Below are positions 7,114 to 13,735 of a DNA stretch of 14,968 nt, piece after piece. Numbering within the stretch: position 1 is the first letter of the stretch; the number at the start of each line of letters is the position of its first letter. The notes beneath the pieces were generated by a model. That model was not told the origin of the DNA. It worked only from the letters and a program-made list of their open reading frames with translations, and did not search any database. Made by a program: the position numbers and the translations under genes. The stretch is taken from NCBI GenBank assembly GCA_009782725.1, contig WRIM01000005.1, positions 1 to 14,968 of the forward strand. Reading direction: 5' to 3'. This stretch comes from Alphaproteobacteria bacterium. Its GTDB lineage: Bacteria > Pseudomonadota > Alphaproteobacteria > Rs-D84.

Positions 7114-7120
7114 TGTATCA
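7105..7120. promoter_or_regulatory. Perfect 16-bp palindrome, candidate operator
   Basis: TGATACAATTGTATCA is perfectly self-complementary with no spacer. It sits between the divergent rsmE and coupling-protein genes and overlaps the candidate -10 of the latter. Its size and symmetry fit the site of a dimeric repressor; the regulator is unknown. Confidence 0.5.
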
Positions 7121-7137
7121 TAAATTTTGGAAATGTA

Positions 7138-9396
7138 ATGCCCGAAAAATTCAAATTTTTATCGACTGGCGGCAAAGGCAAGGGTTTGAATATATTCAAA
7201 ACTACCGCCTATGGCAAGGACCACGAGCGCCTTATGCTTGAAGTATTGTTCTGGCGGCTGCGCTGGACATTCGGCGCGTGGTTGCTGACCATTTTGGGCG
7301 TGGGATTGGCCTTTGCGGCCGAACATTTGTGGCGTTACGGCATGACGCCCGCGACATGGAAATGGATGTCGATGTATTTCAACAATATCGTCATGACCGG
7401 CGGGCTGAGTATATTTGCCGAGGTTCCAAATTGGGTCGCCCGAACGTTTCTGCGGCCCGATTTGCCCGCAATTATGCCGCTTATCCCTATCGTTATCTAT
7501 AGCATGATGGTTCAAGAAGACTTGATGAAAGAATTCAACCCGCACGGCAAAGACCGCTTTGATGAGAAATCATCGCGCAAGGCTATCGAGCGCGATATAC
7601 CGTTGATGGGACGGTTCGGCGGATTGTTCAAAGGGTTTATGATAGTCCTTGGCAAGTTCAAGGGCAAATACCTTATGCTTGATGAAACTTTGTCGGTACT
7701 CTGCGTGGCGCCGCCCGGAACCGGTAAAACTTGGGGCGTCGTTATTCCGACCATATTCAAATGCGACACAGTGTCGATGATTGTAAACGACCCGAAACCG
7801 GAATTAGACGGAAAAACATCCGGATATCGCGCGAAAATCGGCCCGACGTTTATTATAAACTGGGCGGGGCAAGACGACCCGGAACGGGGGATTTATTGGC
7901 CGTCGTGGAATCCTTTGTCGCCCGAACATGTGCCATTCTTGCAAGAAAAACGCGACCTTTATATCGATTCTATTTGTACGACGCTTATCGCGGACAAGGC
8001 CTCAAGTACGGCCGACCCGCACTGGACAATATCCGGTCGCGCGGCGTTAAGCGGCCTTGTACAAATGATAGTATCAAAGATAGAACGCGCCAAGGCAGAC
8101 GACTATTTCAAATCGCGTCTTGACGCGGGCGAATTCGACGGGGAAGACGCGGCGTTGCTGGACACTTATTACGCCGGAATGCTTGACCCGAATGCCGAGG
8201 CTGCGCGCCACATGCTTAAAATGGGGCAATTATCCGCGATGAATTACGTGCACGTCGGAACATGGGCGAATATCCCCCCACAATGGGTGGGTAAAGAGGC
8301 TTCGTTGTCCATGCTGCTCGACTGGCTGAACGCCAATCAAATCCGCATTGCCGAAGATTTGGACGCGCGGCGCAAAGCCGGCGACCAAATGGTCATGATG
8401 GCCGACCCGATGAAAGAATTGTTCTTGAACGCCGTCGAAGAAGCGCGCCAATACGGATACGCGCATCGCGCGATTTTGGAACTGACCCAGCTTGCAAATA
8501 CGCCGGACAAAGAACGCGGCTCTATTCTGTCCACCGTTATGGCGGGTCTTGGAATTTTCCGAAATGCGGCCGTGCGCAACCGGACAAGTCATTCGGACTT
8601 TCACTTTTCAGATTTGCGGGGAATGTATGTCGACGGCAAGTGGAAGCCGGTTACGGTCTATATTTCAATCAACTTAGTCGATGCGGATGCTCTTAATCCC
8701 ATTACGGCAATCTTTATCGAATTGATGTCGCAATTCTTAATCGCAAATGTGCCGGACGCAATGCATGCGGGTCAGAAATTGGGCCCGTGCCCGGTTGCGT
8801 TTATCTTGGACGAAATGCCGAAAATGCAAAAGATGCAAGCGGTTATCCAAGGCCCCGATTTGGGACGCGGATGCAAAGTTTCATACCTTATCATCGGCCA
8901 AGATATTCACCAGATTTCGGAAAAATACGGCGCGGACGCGGCGGCGACAATTATGTCTACCACTGCGGCAAAAATAGTATTCCGTCAAAACGATTGGGAT
9001 ACCGCGGAAAAGTTCAGCAAGCAAATGGGCGAAAAAATCGAAATCACGATGAAAAAAGACGACAAGGGCAAGGAATCCGAAAACAAAGAAAACAAGGGCG
9101 CATTGTATTCTCCCATGGATATTTTAAAGCTTGAAAAAGACAAACAGATTATAATTATGCAGGGTTTTGCGAACCGACCCATAGAAGCGGACACGCCGTA
9201 CGCGTTCAAAGACCCGGAAATGCTTGAACTTACCAAGATTCCGCGCGCGTCGCCTTTGCCGGAAATCCTTATCCCCGCGCATCATAACGCCATGGGTTAT
9301 TCGGGAAGTCCCCGCATATTCGACGCACATACGAACACCGTTTCAGAAATCCACGCCCCCGTCGAAGTCATGGTCGAAGCAAAAATTGCGAAATAA
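7138..9396 (+). CDS. virD4: VirD4/TraG-type type IV secretion coupling ATPase
   Basis: Inner-membrane hexameric ATPase that recruits DNA or protein substrates to a type IV secretion channel; 752 residues. Membrane segments are predicted at about 46-62 and 108-124, after a charged N-terminus. The ATPase has Walker A APPGTGKT (191-198), NDPKPE (217-222), WNPL (257-260), Walker B VAFILDE (553-559) and a GQD-x2-Q-x5-YG segment (587-598), all usual for the TraG/VirD4 family. The usual HGSARWA-like stretch after the membrane segments is not recognisable. A lysine- and glutamate-rich insert spans about 636-654. No other type IV secretion gene is in view, so the channel must be encoded elsewhere or lost. 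The next gene, 79 nt downstream on the same strand, encodes a cysteine-rich exported protein. The two form a plus-strand island among minus-strand genes. The family is secure; the subtype and substrate are not. Confidence 0.93.
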   Translation: MPEKFKFLSTGGKGKGLNIFKTTAYGKDHERLMLEVLFWRLRWTFGAWLLTILGVGLAFAAEHLWRYGMTPATWKWMSMYFNNIVMTGGLSIFAEVPNWVARTFLRPDLPAIMPLIPIVIYSMMVQEDLMKEFNPHGKDRFDEKSSRKAIERDIPLMGRFGGLFKGFMIVLGKFKGKYLMLDETLSVLCVAPPGTGKTWGVVIPTIFKCDTVSMIVNDPKPELDGKTSGYRAKIGPTFIINWAGQDDPERGIYWPSWNPLSPEHVPFLQEKRDLYIDSICTTLIADKASSTADPHWTISGRAALSGLVQMIVSKIERAKADDYFKSRLDAGEFDGEDAALLDTYYAGMLDPNAEAARHMLKMGQLSAMNYVHVGTWANIPPQWVGKEASLSMLLDWLNANQIRIAEDLDARRKAGDQMVMMADPMKELFLNAVEEARQYGYAHRAILELTQLANTPDKERGSILSTVMAGLGIFRNAAVRNRTSHSDFHFSDLRGMYVDGKWKPVTVYISINLVDADALNPITAIFIELMSQFLIANVPDAMHAGQKLGPCPVAFILDEMPKMQKMQAVIQGPDLGRGCKVSYLIIGQDIHQISEKYGADAAATIMSTTAAKIVFRQNDWDTAEKFSKQMGEKIEITMKKDDKGKESENKENKGALYSPMDILKLEKDKQIIIMQGFANRPIEADTPYAFKDPEMLELTKIPRASPLPEILIPAHHNAMGYSGSPRIFDAHTNTVSEIHAPVEVMVEAKIAK

Positions 9397-9420
9397 CCAG
9401 ATTTTCCTATAAAAACAATT

Positions 9421-9448
9421 TTGTTCTTACCTCGAAATATGATAAAAT
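9421..9448 (+). promoter_or_regulatory. Candidate promoter of the cysteine-rich protein gene
   Basis: TTGTTC (9421-9426), a 16-bp spacer and TAAAAT (9443-9448), preceded by TG one base before (extended -10). A second TATAAT lies at 9453-9458. No terminator is seen after the coupling-protein gene, so read-through is also possible. Confidence 0.4.
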
Positions 9449-9475
9449 AATCTATAATTATAGAGGGATGTAAGA

Positions 9476-12400
9476 ATGTTCAAAAATTCTAAGATATTAT
9501 TTATTGTCTGCGGGTTGCTTTTCGCATTTTGCATGCAAGGTGCGACGGCCGCCGAACCGGTGCAAAGACGGGGTCAGGGGGCCGCGGCACCCACTGCCAC
9601 GGCAACCGTCGCCGCGCGGGGCGCGCCTGCGCAAACTGCCCAACCGGTTGCGGCGCGCGTTGCGCGAACGCCTGTTGGAACCGCGCCGGCCGCGACAATT
9701 ACGCGAAGTGGCACAACGCCGAATGTGGCGCCTGCCCGCGCCGCGACATCTGGCGCCCAACAAAAAGTAATGGGCACCGGCACGACGGTGGCCGCCGCGG
9801 CAAGCACCGCGGGCGTGGTTAACCCGGAATGCCGCGAAAGATTTTTTGGCTGCATGGACAGTTTCTGCATGTCAGACACCGCGAACGGCGGGCGTTGCCT
9901 TTGCAGCGACCAACAAGCAGAAATGGACAAGATTCTTGCCGACATAGAGGCTCTTGACGCCGCAACGTACAAAATGGCAACCGAAGGCGTCGAACGCATA
10001 GAACTTGGCGCCCAGGCTGATTACGTATTCGCGCAACAGGCCGAAGCAGCCAAAGCGCTTGAGGCCGCCCAGCGCCGCGAGGAAAACCGCGCGCGGCGGC
10101 AATTAGACCTTTCCCAATGGAACATTGATTTTGAAAACATCGACGCGTTCGGAAGCGGGTTCGACAATATGTCGACAGCCGACCCGTTGGCCGGGAAATC
10201 CGGCGACGCGCTTCATACCGTCGTGCGTCAAATCTGCATGAATTCTATGGCGGGATGCGAACACGATATTCGCATGCTTCAAACAATGTATTCCGCAAAT
10301 ATATCATCCGATTGCCGCGCGTTTAATAACGAATTGAACAGACGGAAACAGGCAAGCCAGCAAAAATTGGCCGCAGCCGAACGCGCGATACGCGACGCGG
10401 CGCTTGAAACTTATCAAACATCCAACAAATGGGATTTGGGCCAATGCACGGTGGAATTCCGGCGCTGCATGATATCGACCGGCGGATGCAGGGATGACTT
10501 TACCGGATGCGTCGGCATTGCGGCCGCCGAAAACGCGGCAAGCGTGCGCGGCGGTGCGTCAAAGATGACAACGATAAAGGGCGAACGGACTTCGATTCAA
10601 ATCGCCGCTTCATCTTGGGACGCGTTGGTATCCAAACGGCCGCTTTGCGATAATGTAACGAACAGCTGTCAGAACGCGATCGCCAAAGACAAAGACGCAG
10701 TCTGGATGACATTCTTGCGCGAAATCGCCCCAACTATAAAATCTGCGGAATTGCTTGCGGAATCCAATCTGCGCCAAAACTGTATCGGAAATATTTCCGA
10801 ATGTTTCAGAAAAGCATGCCAAGATAATATCGACCCCGCGAACCCCGAAGGCTCTTTCGATATGTGTTTGACGCGGCCGGATACTTTGCGCAGCCTGTGC
10901 AAAGTCCAAATCGACCCGTGCGAACGCGCGGAACCCCAGATTATGAATTTCGTGCGCGCGCGTTTATTGTCCATGCGCGTTGATTCTTGCACAAGCTCTG
11001 TCAAAGAATGCCTTACATCCGAAGACCGCTGCGGCCGCGATTATACGCAGTGCATCGGGCTTGATACCGACACAATCATTCGCATGTGCCCGGCCGAGAA
11101 ACTGGTCGCATGCCAATACGACCAAGGGTCAACGGGGACGCGCGCAGGCGGCCCGGGCCAGGTCTTAAGCTCCGATCAGATATACGAAGAACTTGCAACG
11201 TTAGTTCAGGGTATAATGCTTAATATCGACAATTCATTGCTGGCCGAATGCCAAAAGGCCGCCGATACAGCGATGATCAAAGTTTGTGGAGATGTGGAAA
11301 ACTGTAACGACATGACGCTGACCGAGAATGTTGGCGGACGCTCGGTAAGATACGAAGCTTGCAACGTGCAAATAGGCCGAGACGGTCAGGTTGTGTTCGA
11401 AAACGGAAAAATCAAAGAAACATGCCAGGCAAACATACCGCTTTCCGACGCCATAAAAACCCAAGTATGGTACGGACGCGTTGTTGGAATGATAGATTGG
11501 AGCCTGCTTGAAGTCAAACGTTCCGGCGAAGACGTCGGCACGATAAATGTCGACGATTACTTGGCCAAGCTTCGCAAAAAGTTTGAAAATTCTCCGGACA
11601 TCGACGGGCAAATCGCCGCGGCGCAAGAATATGTTATACCCGAACTGCGCGAGGTTCAAAATGCAATCAACCTTGCATTCGCGGCAATCGAATCCGATGC
11701 GCGCGTAGGGTTCTGTATTACGGGCCGCGAAGTCCAAGGTATGAACAATGCCGCCGGACAAAGAAGAACTATCGGTTCGCTTGGCAACGAAGCGGGCAAG
11801 GTGACAACAATCGATTCAATGGGCAACCAACGCGTGGTGAACGCGGGCCGATTCCCGAACCTTACCAATCAAATGCGCATAATTATGGCGGTAAGAACTT
11901 TGCAGGTCGCGCGCGCGAACTATAACGCTTCGTTCGACAAAGCAATGGCGGCATTCGCGGCGGATATGTCCGCGGTATCGGCATTAATCGACAATATCGA
12001 CCGCGATGTCGCGGCATCCGAGATTTGCGAAGACATGGCCCAAAACAGCATGCTGGCCCAATCTGGCAATCCGCCGCCGATACCGAAAAAGAAAAGCCCG
12101 TGGAAAGTCGTATTGGGCGTTGTGGCAATCGCCGCATGCGTGGTCGGCGCAGTATTTACAGGGGGTGCGACATTGGCCGCTATCCCGGCCGCCGTTGCGG
12201 CGGGCGGGTTGGCCGGCGGCGTAGCCATGACGGCCATTTCCGTTGCTGCGGTCGCGGTAGTTGCGGGGGTTGGAATAACGGGAGTCCAAGCGGTGGGTTC
12301 CGGACTTGGCATGGGAGAAACCGGCCCCGGTGCGGAAAATGCGGTTAATATTTCCGAAGGCGGGGTTGCCGAACGCGATGAATGGAATTTCAAGGAAAAG

Positions 12401-12550
12401 GTAACCACCACATTCAATCGAAGCAATCGAACGTGCTTGAAATGCCGCGTAACTCAAAACTGTCAGAAACAGGGCCGCCGAGGCGACGTCGATTGGTGCG
12501 AAACATGGGCAGATCCGCAACCGGAAACATGCCAAGAAGTACAGTTGTAA
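9476..12550 (+). CDS. Large exported cysteine-rich protein with C-terminal membrane hairpin, unknown function
   Basis: I do not recognise this 1024-residue protein. An N-terminal signal peptide (about 1-26, probable cleavage after GATAA) leads to an Ala/Pro/Thr-rich low-complexity stretch (about 30-113). The rest holds about 38 cysteines. Ten spacings are exactly C-x6-C: 119/126, 254/261, 324/331/338/345, 391/398, 436/443, 475/482 and 505/512/519/526 (the chains count three each; overall a little over ten). Modules 324-345 and 505-526 share the same four-Cys spacing and end in C-[VI]-G. Helical, probably coiled-coil segments lie at about 146-210 and 284-312. After PPPIPKKK (867-873) comes a Gly/Ala-rich hydrophobic region (about 877-940), then a Cys-containing tail (987, 990, 996, 1008, 1019). 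Disulfide bonding in the periplasm or outside is inferred. Neighbour and Cys content recall TraN-type conjugation proteins in general terms only. GAGGGA stands 7 nt before the ATG. Confidence 0.92.
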   Translation: MFKNSKILFIVCGLLFAFCMQGATAAEPVQRRGQGAAAPTATATVAARGAPAQTAQPVAARVARTPVGTAPAATITRSGTTPNVAPARAATSGAQQKVMGTGTTVAAAASTAGVVNPECRERFFGCMDSFCMSDTANGGRCLCSDQQAEMDKILADIEALDAATYKMATEGVERIELGAQADYVFAQQAEAAKALEAAQRREENRARRQLDLSQWNIDFENIDAFGSGFDNMSTADPLAGKSGDALHTVVRQICMNSMAGCEHDIRMLQTMYSANISSDCRAFNNELNRRKQASQQKLAAAERAIRDAALETYQTSNKWDLGQCTVEFRRCMISTGGCRDDFTGCVGIAAAENAASVRGGASKMTTIKGERTSIQIAASSWDALVSKRPLCDNVTNSCQNAIAKDKDAVWMTFLREIAPTIKSAELLAESNLRQNCIGNISECFRKACQDNIDPANPEGSFDMCLTRPDTLRSLCKVQIDPCERAEPQIMNFVRARLLSMRVDSCTSSVKECLTSEDRCGRDYTQCIGLDTDTIIRMCPAEKLVACQYDQGSTGTRAGGPGQVLSSDQIYEELATLVQGIMLNIDNSLLAECQKAADTAMIKVCGDVENCNDMTLTENVGGRSVRYEACNVQIGRDGQVVFENGKIKETCQANIPLSDAIKTQVWYGRVVGMIDWSLLEVKRSGEDVGTINVDDYLAKLRKKFENSPDIDGQIAAAQEYVIPELREVQNAINLAFAAIESDARVGFCITGREVQGMNNAAGQRRTIGSLGNEAGKVTTIDSMGNQRVVNAGRFPNLTNQMRIIMAVRTLQVARANYNASFDKAMAAFAADMSAVSALIDNIDRDVAASEICEDMAQNSMLAQSGNPPPIPKKKSPWKVVLGVVAIAACVVGAVFTGGATLAAIPAAVAAGGLAGGVAMTAISVAAVAVVAGVGITGVQAVGSGLGMGETGPGAENAVNISEGGVAERDEWNFKEKVTTTFNRSNRTCLKCRVTQNCQKQGRRGDVDWCETWADPQPETCQEVQL
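9506..9533 (+). repeat. Degenerate heptamer periodicity in the signal peptide of the Cys-rich protein
   Basis: Four 7-mers, gtctgcg, ggttgct, tttcgca and ttttgca, keep the GC dinucleotide at exact 7-nt steps (9510, 9517, 9524, 9531). They encode VCGLLFAFC in the hydrophobic core. It is far more degenerate than the arrays in the two lipoprotein genes and could be chance. Confidence 0.4.
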
Positions 12551-12564
12551 AAACCAAAATCATA

Positions 12565-12592
12565 AAAAACCCGGCCTTTCGACCGGGTTTTT
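12565..12592 (+). terminator. Rho-independent terminator after the Cys-rich protein gene
   Basis: AAAAACCCGG (12565-12574) pairs with CCGGGTTTTT (12583-12592) around an 8-nt loop, 14 nt past the stop codon. The terminal T-run and complementary A-run allow termination in both directions. Confidence 0.88.
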
Positions 12593-12731
12593 GTTATAAA
12601 CACTCACGAATTACAATAATTATTCAACCTGTGATTGTGTTAGTGCCTTCAAATGCCATGAAATCTAGATAATCACCGTTATATTATGAGAGTGTCAGCC
12701 CGGCGAAGGCCGGGCCAGGGTCTATGAAATA

Positions 12732-13037
12732 TCAGTTTTCGGTTTCCGACAAATCTATCCAATCGGGATTCATTGTTTCAATTAATCTATACTTCCAGGC
12801 ACGTTTCCATTCTTTCAGTTGCTTCTCTCGTTTGATTGCATCATTAATATCTGAATGCGTTTCAAAATATCCGAGTTTATATGTTTTCTTCTCTTGGGTA
12901 TATCCTTTTATTTCACCGCTTCGATGTTGCAACAATCTGCTTGATAAATCATTTGTGACGCCAATGTACGTGGCTTTTGCCCGTTCATTGAACAGAATAT
13001 AAACATAGTAAGTTTTGTAACAATAAAACTCTCTCAT
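12732..13037 (-). CDS. Small GIY-YIG endonuclease
   Basis: Single-domain nuclease of 101 residues of the UvrC-like GIY-YIG superfamily, stand-alone type. The two motif halves are VYI (12-14) and YIG (24-26). Expected catalytic and metal-binding residues are present: Arg34, His38 and Glu71 in AIKREKQLKEW (67-77). It ends with NPDWIDL (90-96), common in this small family. Nothing is broken, so the enzyme should be active. No good Shine-Dalgarno precedes the ATG, which lies only 12 nt inside the right repeat arm. Members are often labelled excinuclease-like or UPF0213-like, but their biological role is unsettled. Its position between hairpin repeats suggests it acts on those repeats (inference). 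Confidence 0.93.
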   Translation of the reverse strand: MREFYCYKTYYVYILFNERAKATYIGVTNDLSSRLLQHRSGEIKGYTQEKKTYKLGYFETHSDINDAIKREKQLKEWKRAWKYRLIETMNPDWIDLSETEN

Positions 13038-13076
13038 GATTCAAAACTTTGATATTTCATAGACCCTGGCCCGGCC

Positions 13077-13115
13077 CCGGGGTCCCCGCGCGACAGGTCG
13101 CGCGGGGTGGACCAA
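13077..13115. repeat. Nested palindrome replacing the loop of the right arm
   Basis: The left arm has a 4-nt loop at this place; the right arm has about 39 extra bases. They form an 11-bp perfect stem, CCCCGCGCGAC (13084-13094) with GTCGCGCGGGG (13097-13107), on a 2-nt loop, with a further GGT/ACC pairing outside. It reads as one GC-rich palindrome inserted at the tip of another. Confidence 0.75.
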
Positions 13116-13172
13116 GCCGGGCTGACACTCTCAGTTGATTTAAACGTTATCTAGACTCGCGTTGATTTATGT

Positions 13173-13529
13173 TTATTTCCCCAACTTCCGCAATGCTTTT
13201 TTCATCAATTCGACGCCGTCGGGCAATTTCGCGTCAAGGATTGCCGACCGCGCGATAAAAACGTAATCCAAATCCGGCGACATTGGATCGCGGGACGTCG
13301 CGTTTACCGGTATTGCGTTTTCGCACGTCCGCAGCCATGCGCGAAGCTTGCGTTTCGCCCTATTCCGGTCGGTCGCATGCTTGAACGTTCTTTTTGTCGC
13401 GGTGATGCCGTATCGGGCGTCGCCCGGGAAACGCGTTGCGCGCACTTTCAAGATAAAAAATTCCGTGATGAATTTCGGCGCATCCGCGTCGTGTATAAAA
13501 TCGCTGTGTTTTTTTATCGTATTTCGCAT
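13173..13529 (-). CDS. rnpA: Ribonuclease P protein component
   Basis: Small basic protein that binds the RNase P RNA and aids 5' maturation of tRNA precursors; 118 residues. The N-terminal part (IKKHSDF) and FFILKVR fit the family, and the conserved RNR region ATDRNRAKRKLRAWLR (52-67) is clear. The start is fixed: an in-frame TAA stands 12 nt upstream. The Shine-Dalgarno is weak. Usually rpmH lies just upstream and yidD/yidC downstream; here the upstream side holds repeats and gpsA, and the downstream side the GIY-YIG element. The gene has therefore been separated from its normal cluster. Confidence 0.95.
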   Translation of the reverse strand: MRNTIKKHSDFIHDADAPKFITEFFILKVRATRFPGDARYGITATKRTFKHATDRNRAKRKLRAWLRTCENAIPVNATSRDPMSPDLDYVFIARSAILDAKLPDGVELMKKALRKLGK

Positions 13530-13583
13530 TGTTTTTCTTTATTTTTTATTCTTATTCTTTTACAAAAATTACAAAGTAATTTT

Positions 13584-13680
13584 TGTCATTCCTGCGCAGG
13601 CAGGAATAGGGTCTTGGTTCAACTTTGTATCCGAAGCATTGGGAGAACATAGACCCACTCCGGCCTACGCCGGAGTGACA
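13584..13680. repeat. Gene-less inverted pair of the same hairpin repeat
   Basis: Unit at 13584-13614: TGTCA, stem TTCCTGC, loop GCAG, stem GCAGGAA, T, AGGGTCT. Unit at 13651-13680, inverted: TGTCA, stem CTCCGGC, loop GTAG, stem GCCGGAG, T, GGGTCT. The arm of the GIY-YIG element (12693-12723) has the same plan with GCCCGGC/GCCGGGC and loop GAAG. The two units face each other across 36 bp containing no gene. They lie in the 206-bp gap between rnpA and gpsA. Confidence 0.8.
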
Positions 13681-13706
13681 AAGTTTTCTTTTCAAGAAAA
13701 CTTTGT
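13678..13706. repeat. AT-rich 13-bp hairpin downstream of gpsA
   Basis: ACAAAGTTTTCTT (13678-13690) pairs perfectly with 13694-13706 around a TTC loop. It overlaps the end of the repeat unit at 13651-13680. It has no U-tract on the minus strand, so it is not a classic terminator of gpsA. The 10-mer aactttgtat also occurs at 13621-13630 and 13699-13708. Confidence 0.6.
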
Positions 13707-13735
13707 ATAAAAGATATTTTCTTTATGTCTGTCCC

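Larger units (their letters stand above)
12687..13133. mobile_element. GIY-YIG nuclease element bounded by inverted hairpin repeats
   Basis: Two arms in opposite orientation flank a single small gene. Outer blocks 12687-12704 and 13116-13133 are perfect 18-bp inverted repeats; inner blocks 12708-12734 and 13050-13076 are perfect 27-bp inverted repeats. The nuclease gene (12732-13037) fills nearly all the interior, and its TGA stop lies inside the left arm. Each arm is itself a hairpin, stem GCCCGGC/GCCGGGC; in the right arm the loop carries an extra 39-bp palindromic block (13077-13115). Outside the arms, ATCTAGA occurs on both sides (12663-12669 and 13149-13155). The layout resembles a repetitive extragenic palindrome pair mobilised by its own nuclease; mobility is inferred. 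Confidence 0.7.

Noticed and set aside
11920..12535. Minus-strand frames opposite the C-terminal part of the Cys-rich gene
   Set aside because: They mirror the Ala/Gly-rich hydrophobic region; the plus-strand gene has start, ribosome-binding site, and terminator.
7138..12550. Complete conjugative or integrative element
   Set aside because: No relaxase, integrase, att repeats, tRNA gene or further secretion genes are present in the window.
12687..13680. Repeats as a CRISPR array
   Set aside because: Units are palindromic, inverted relative to each other, of different sequence, and without regular unique spacers.
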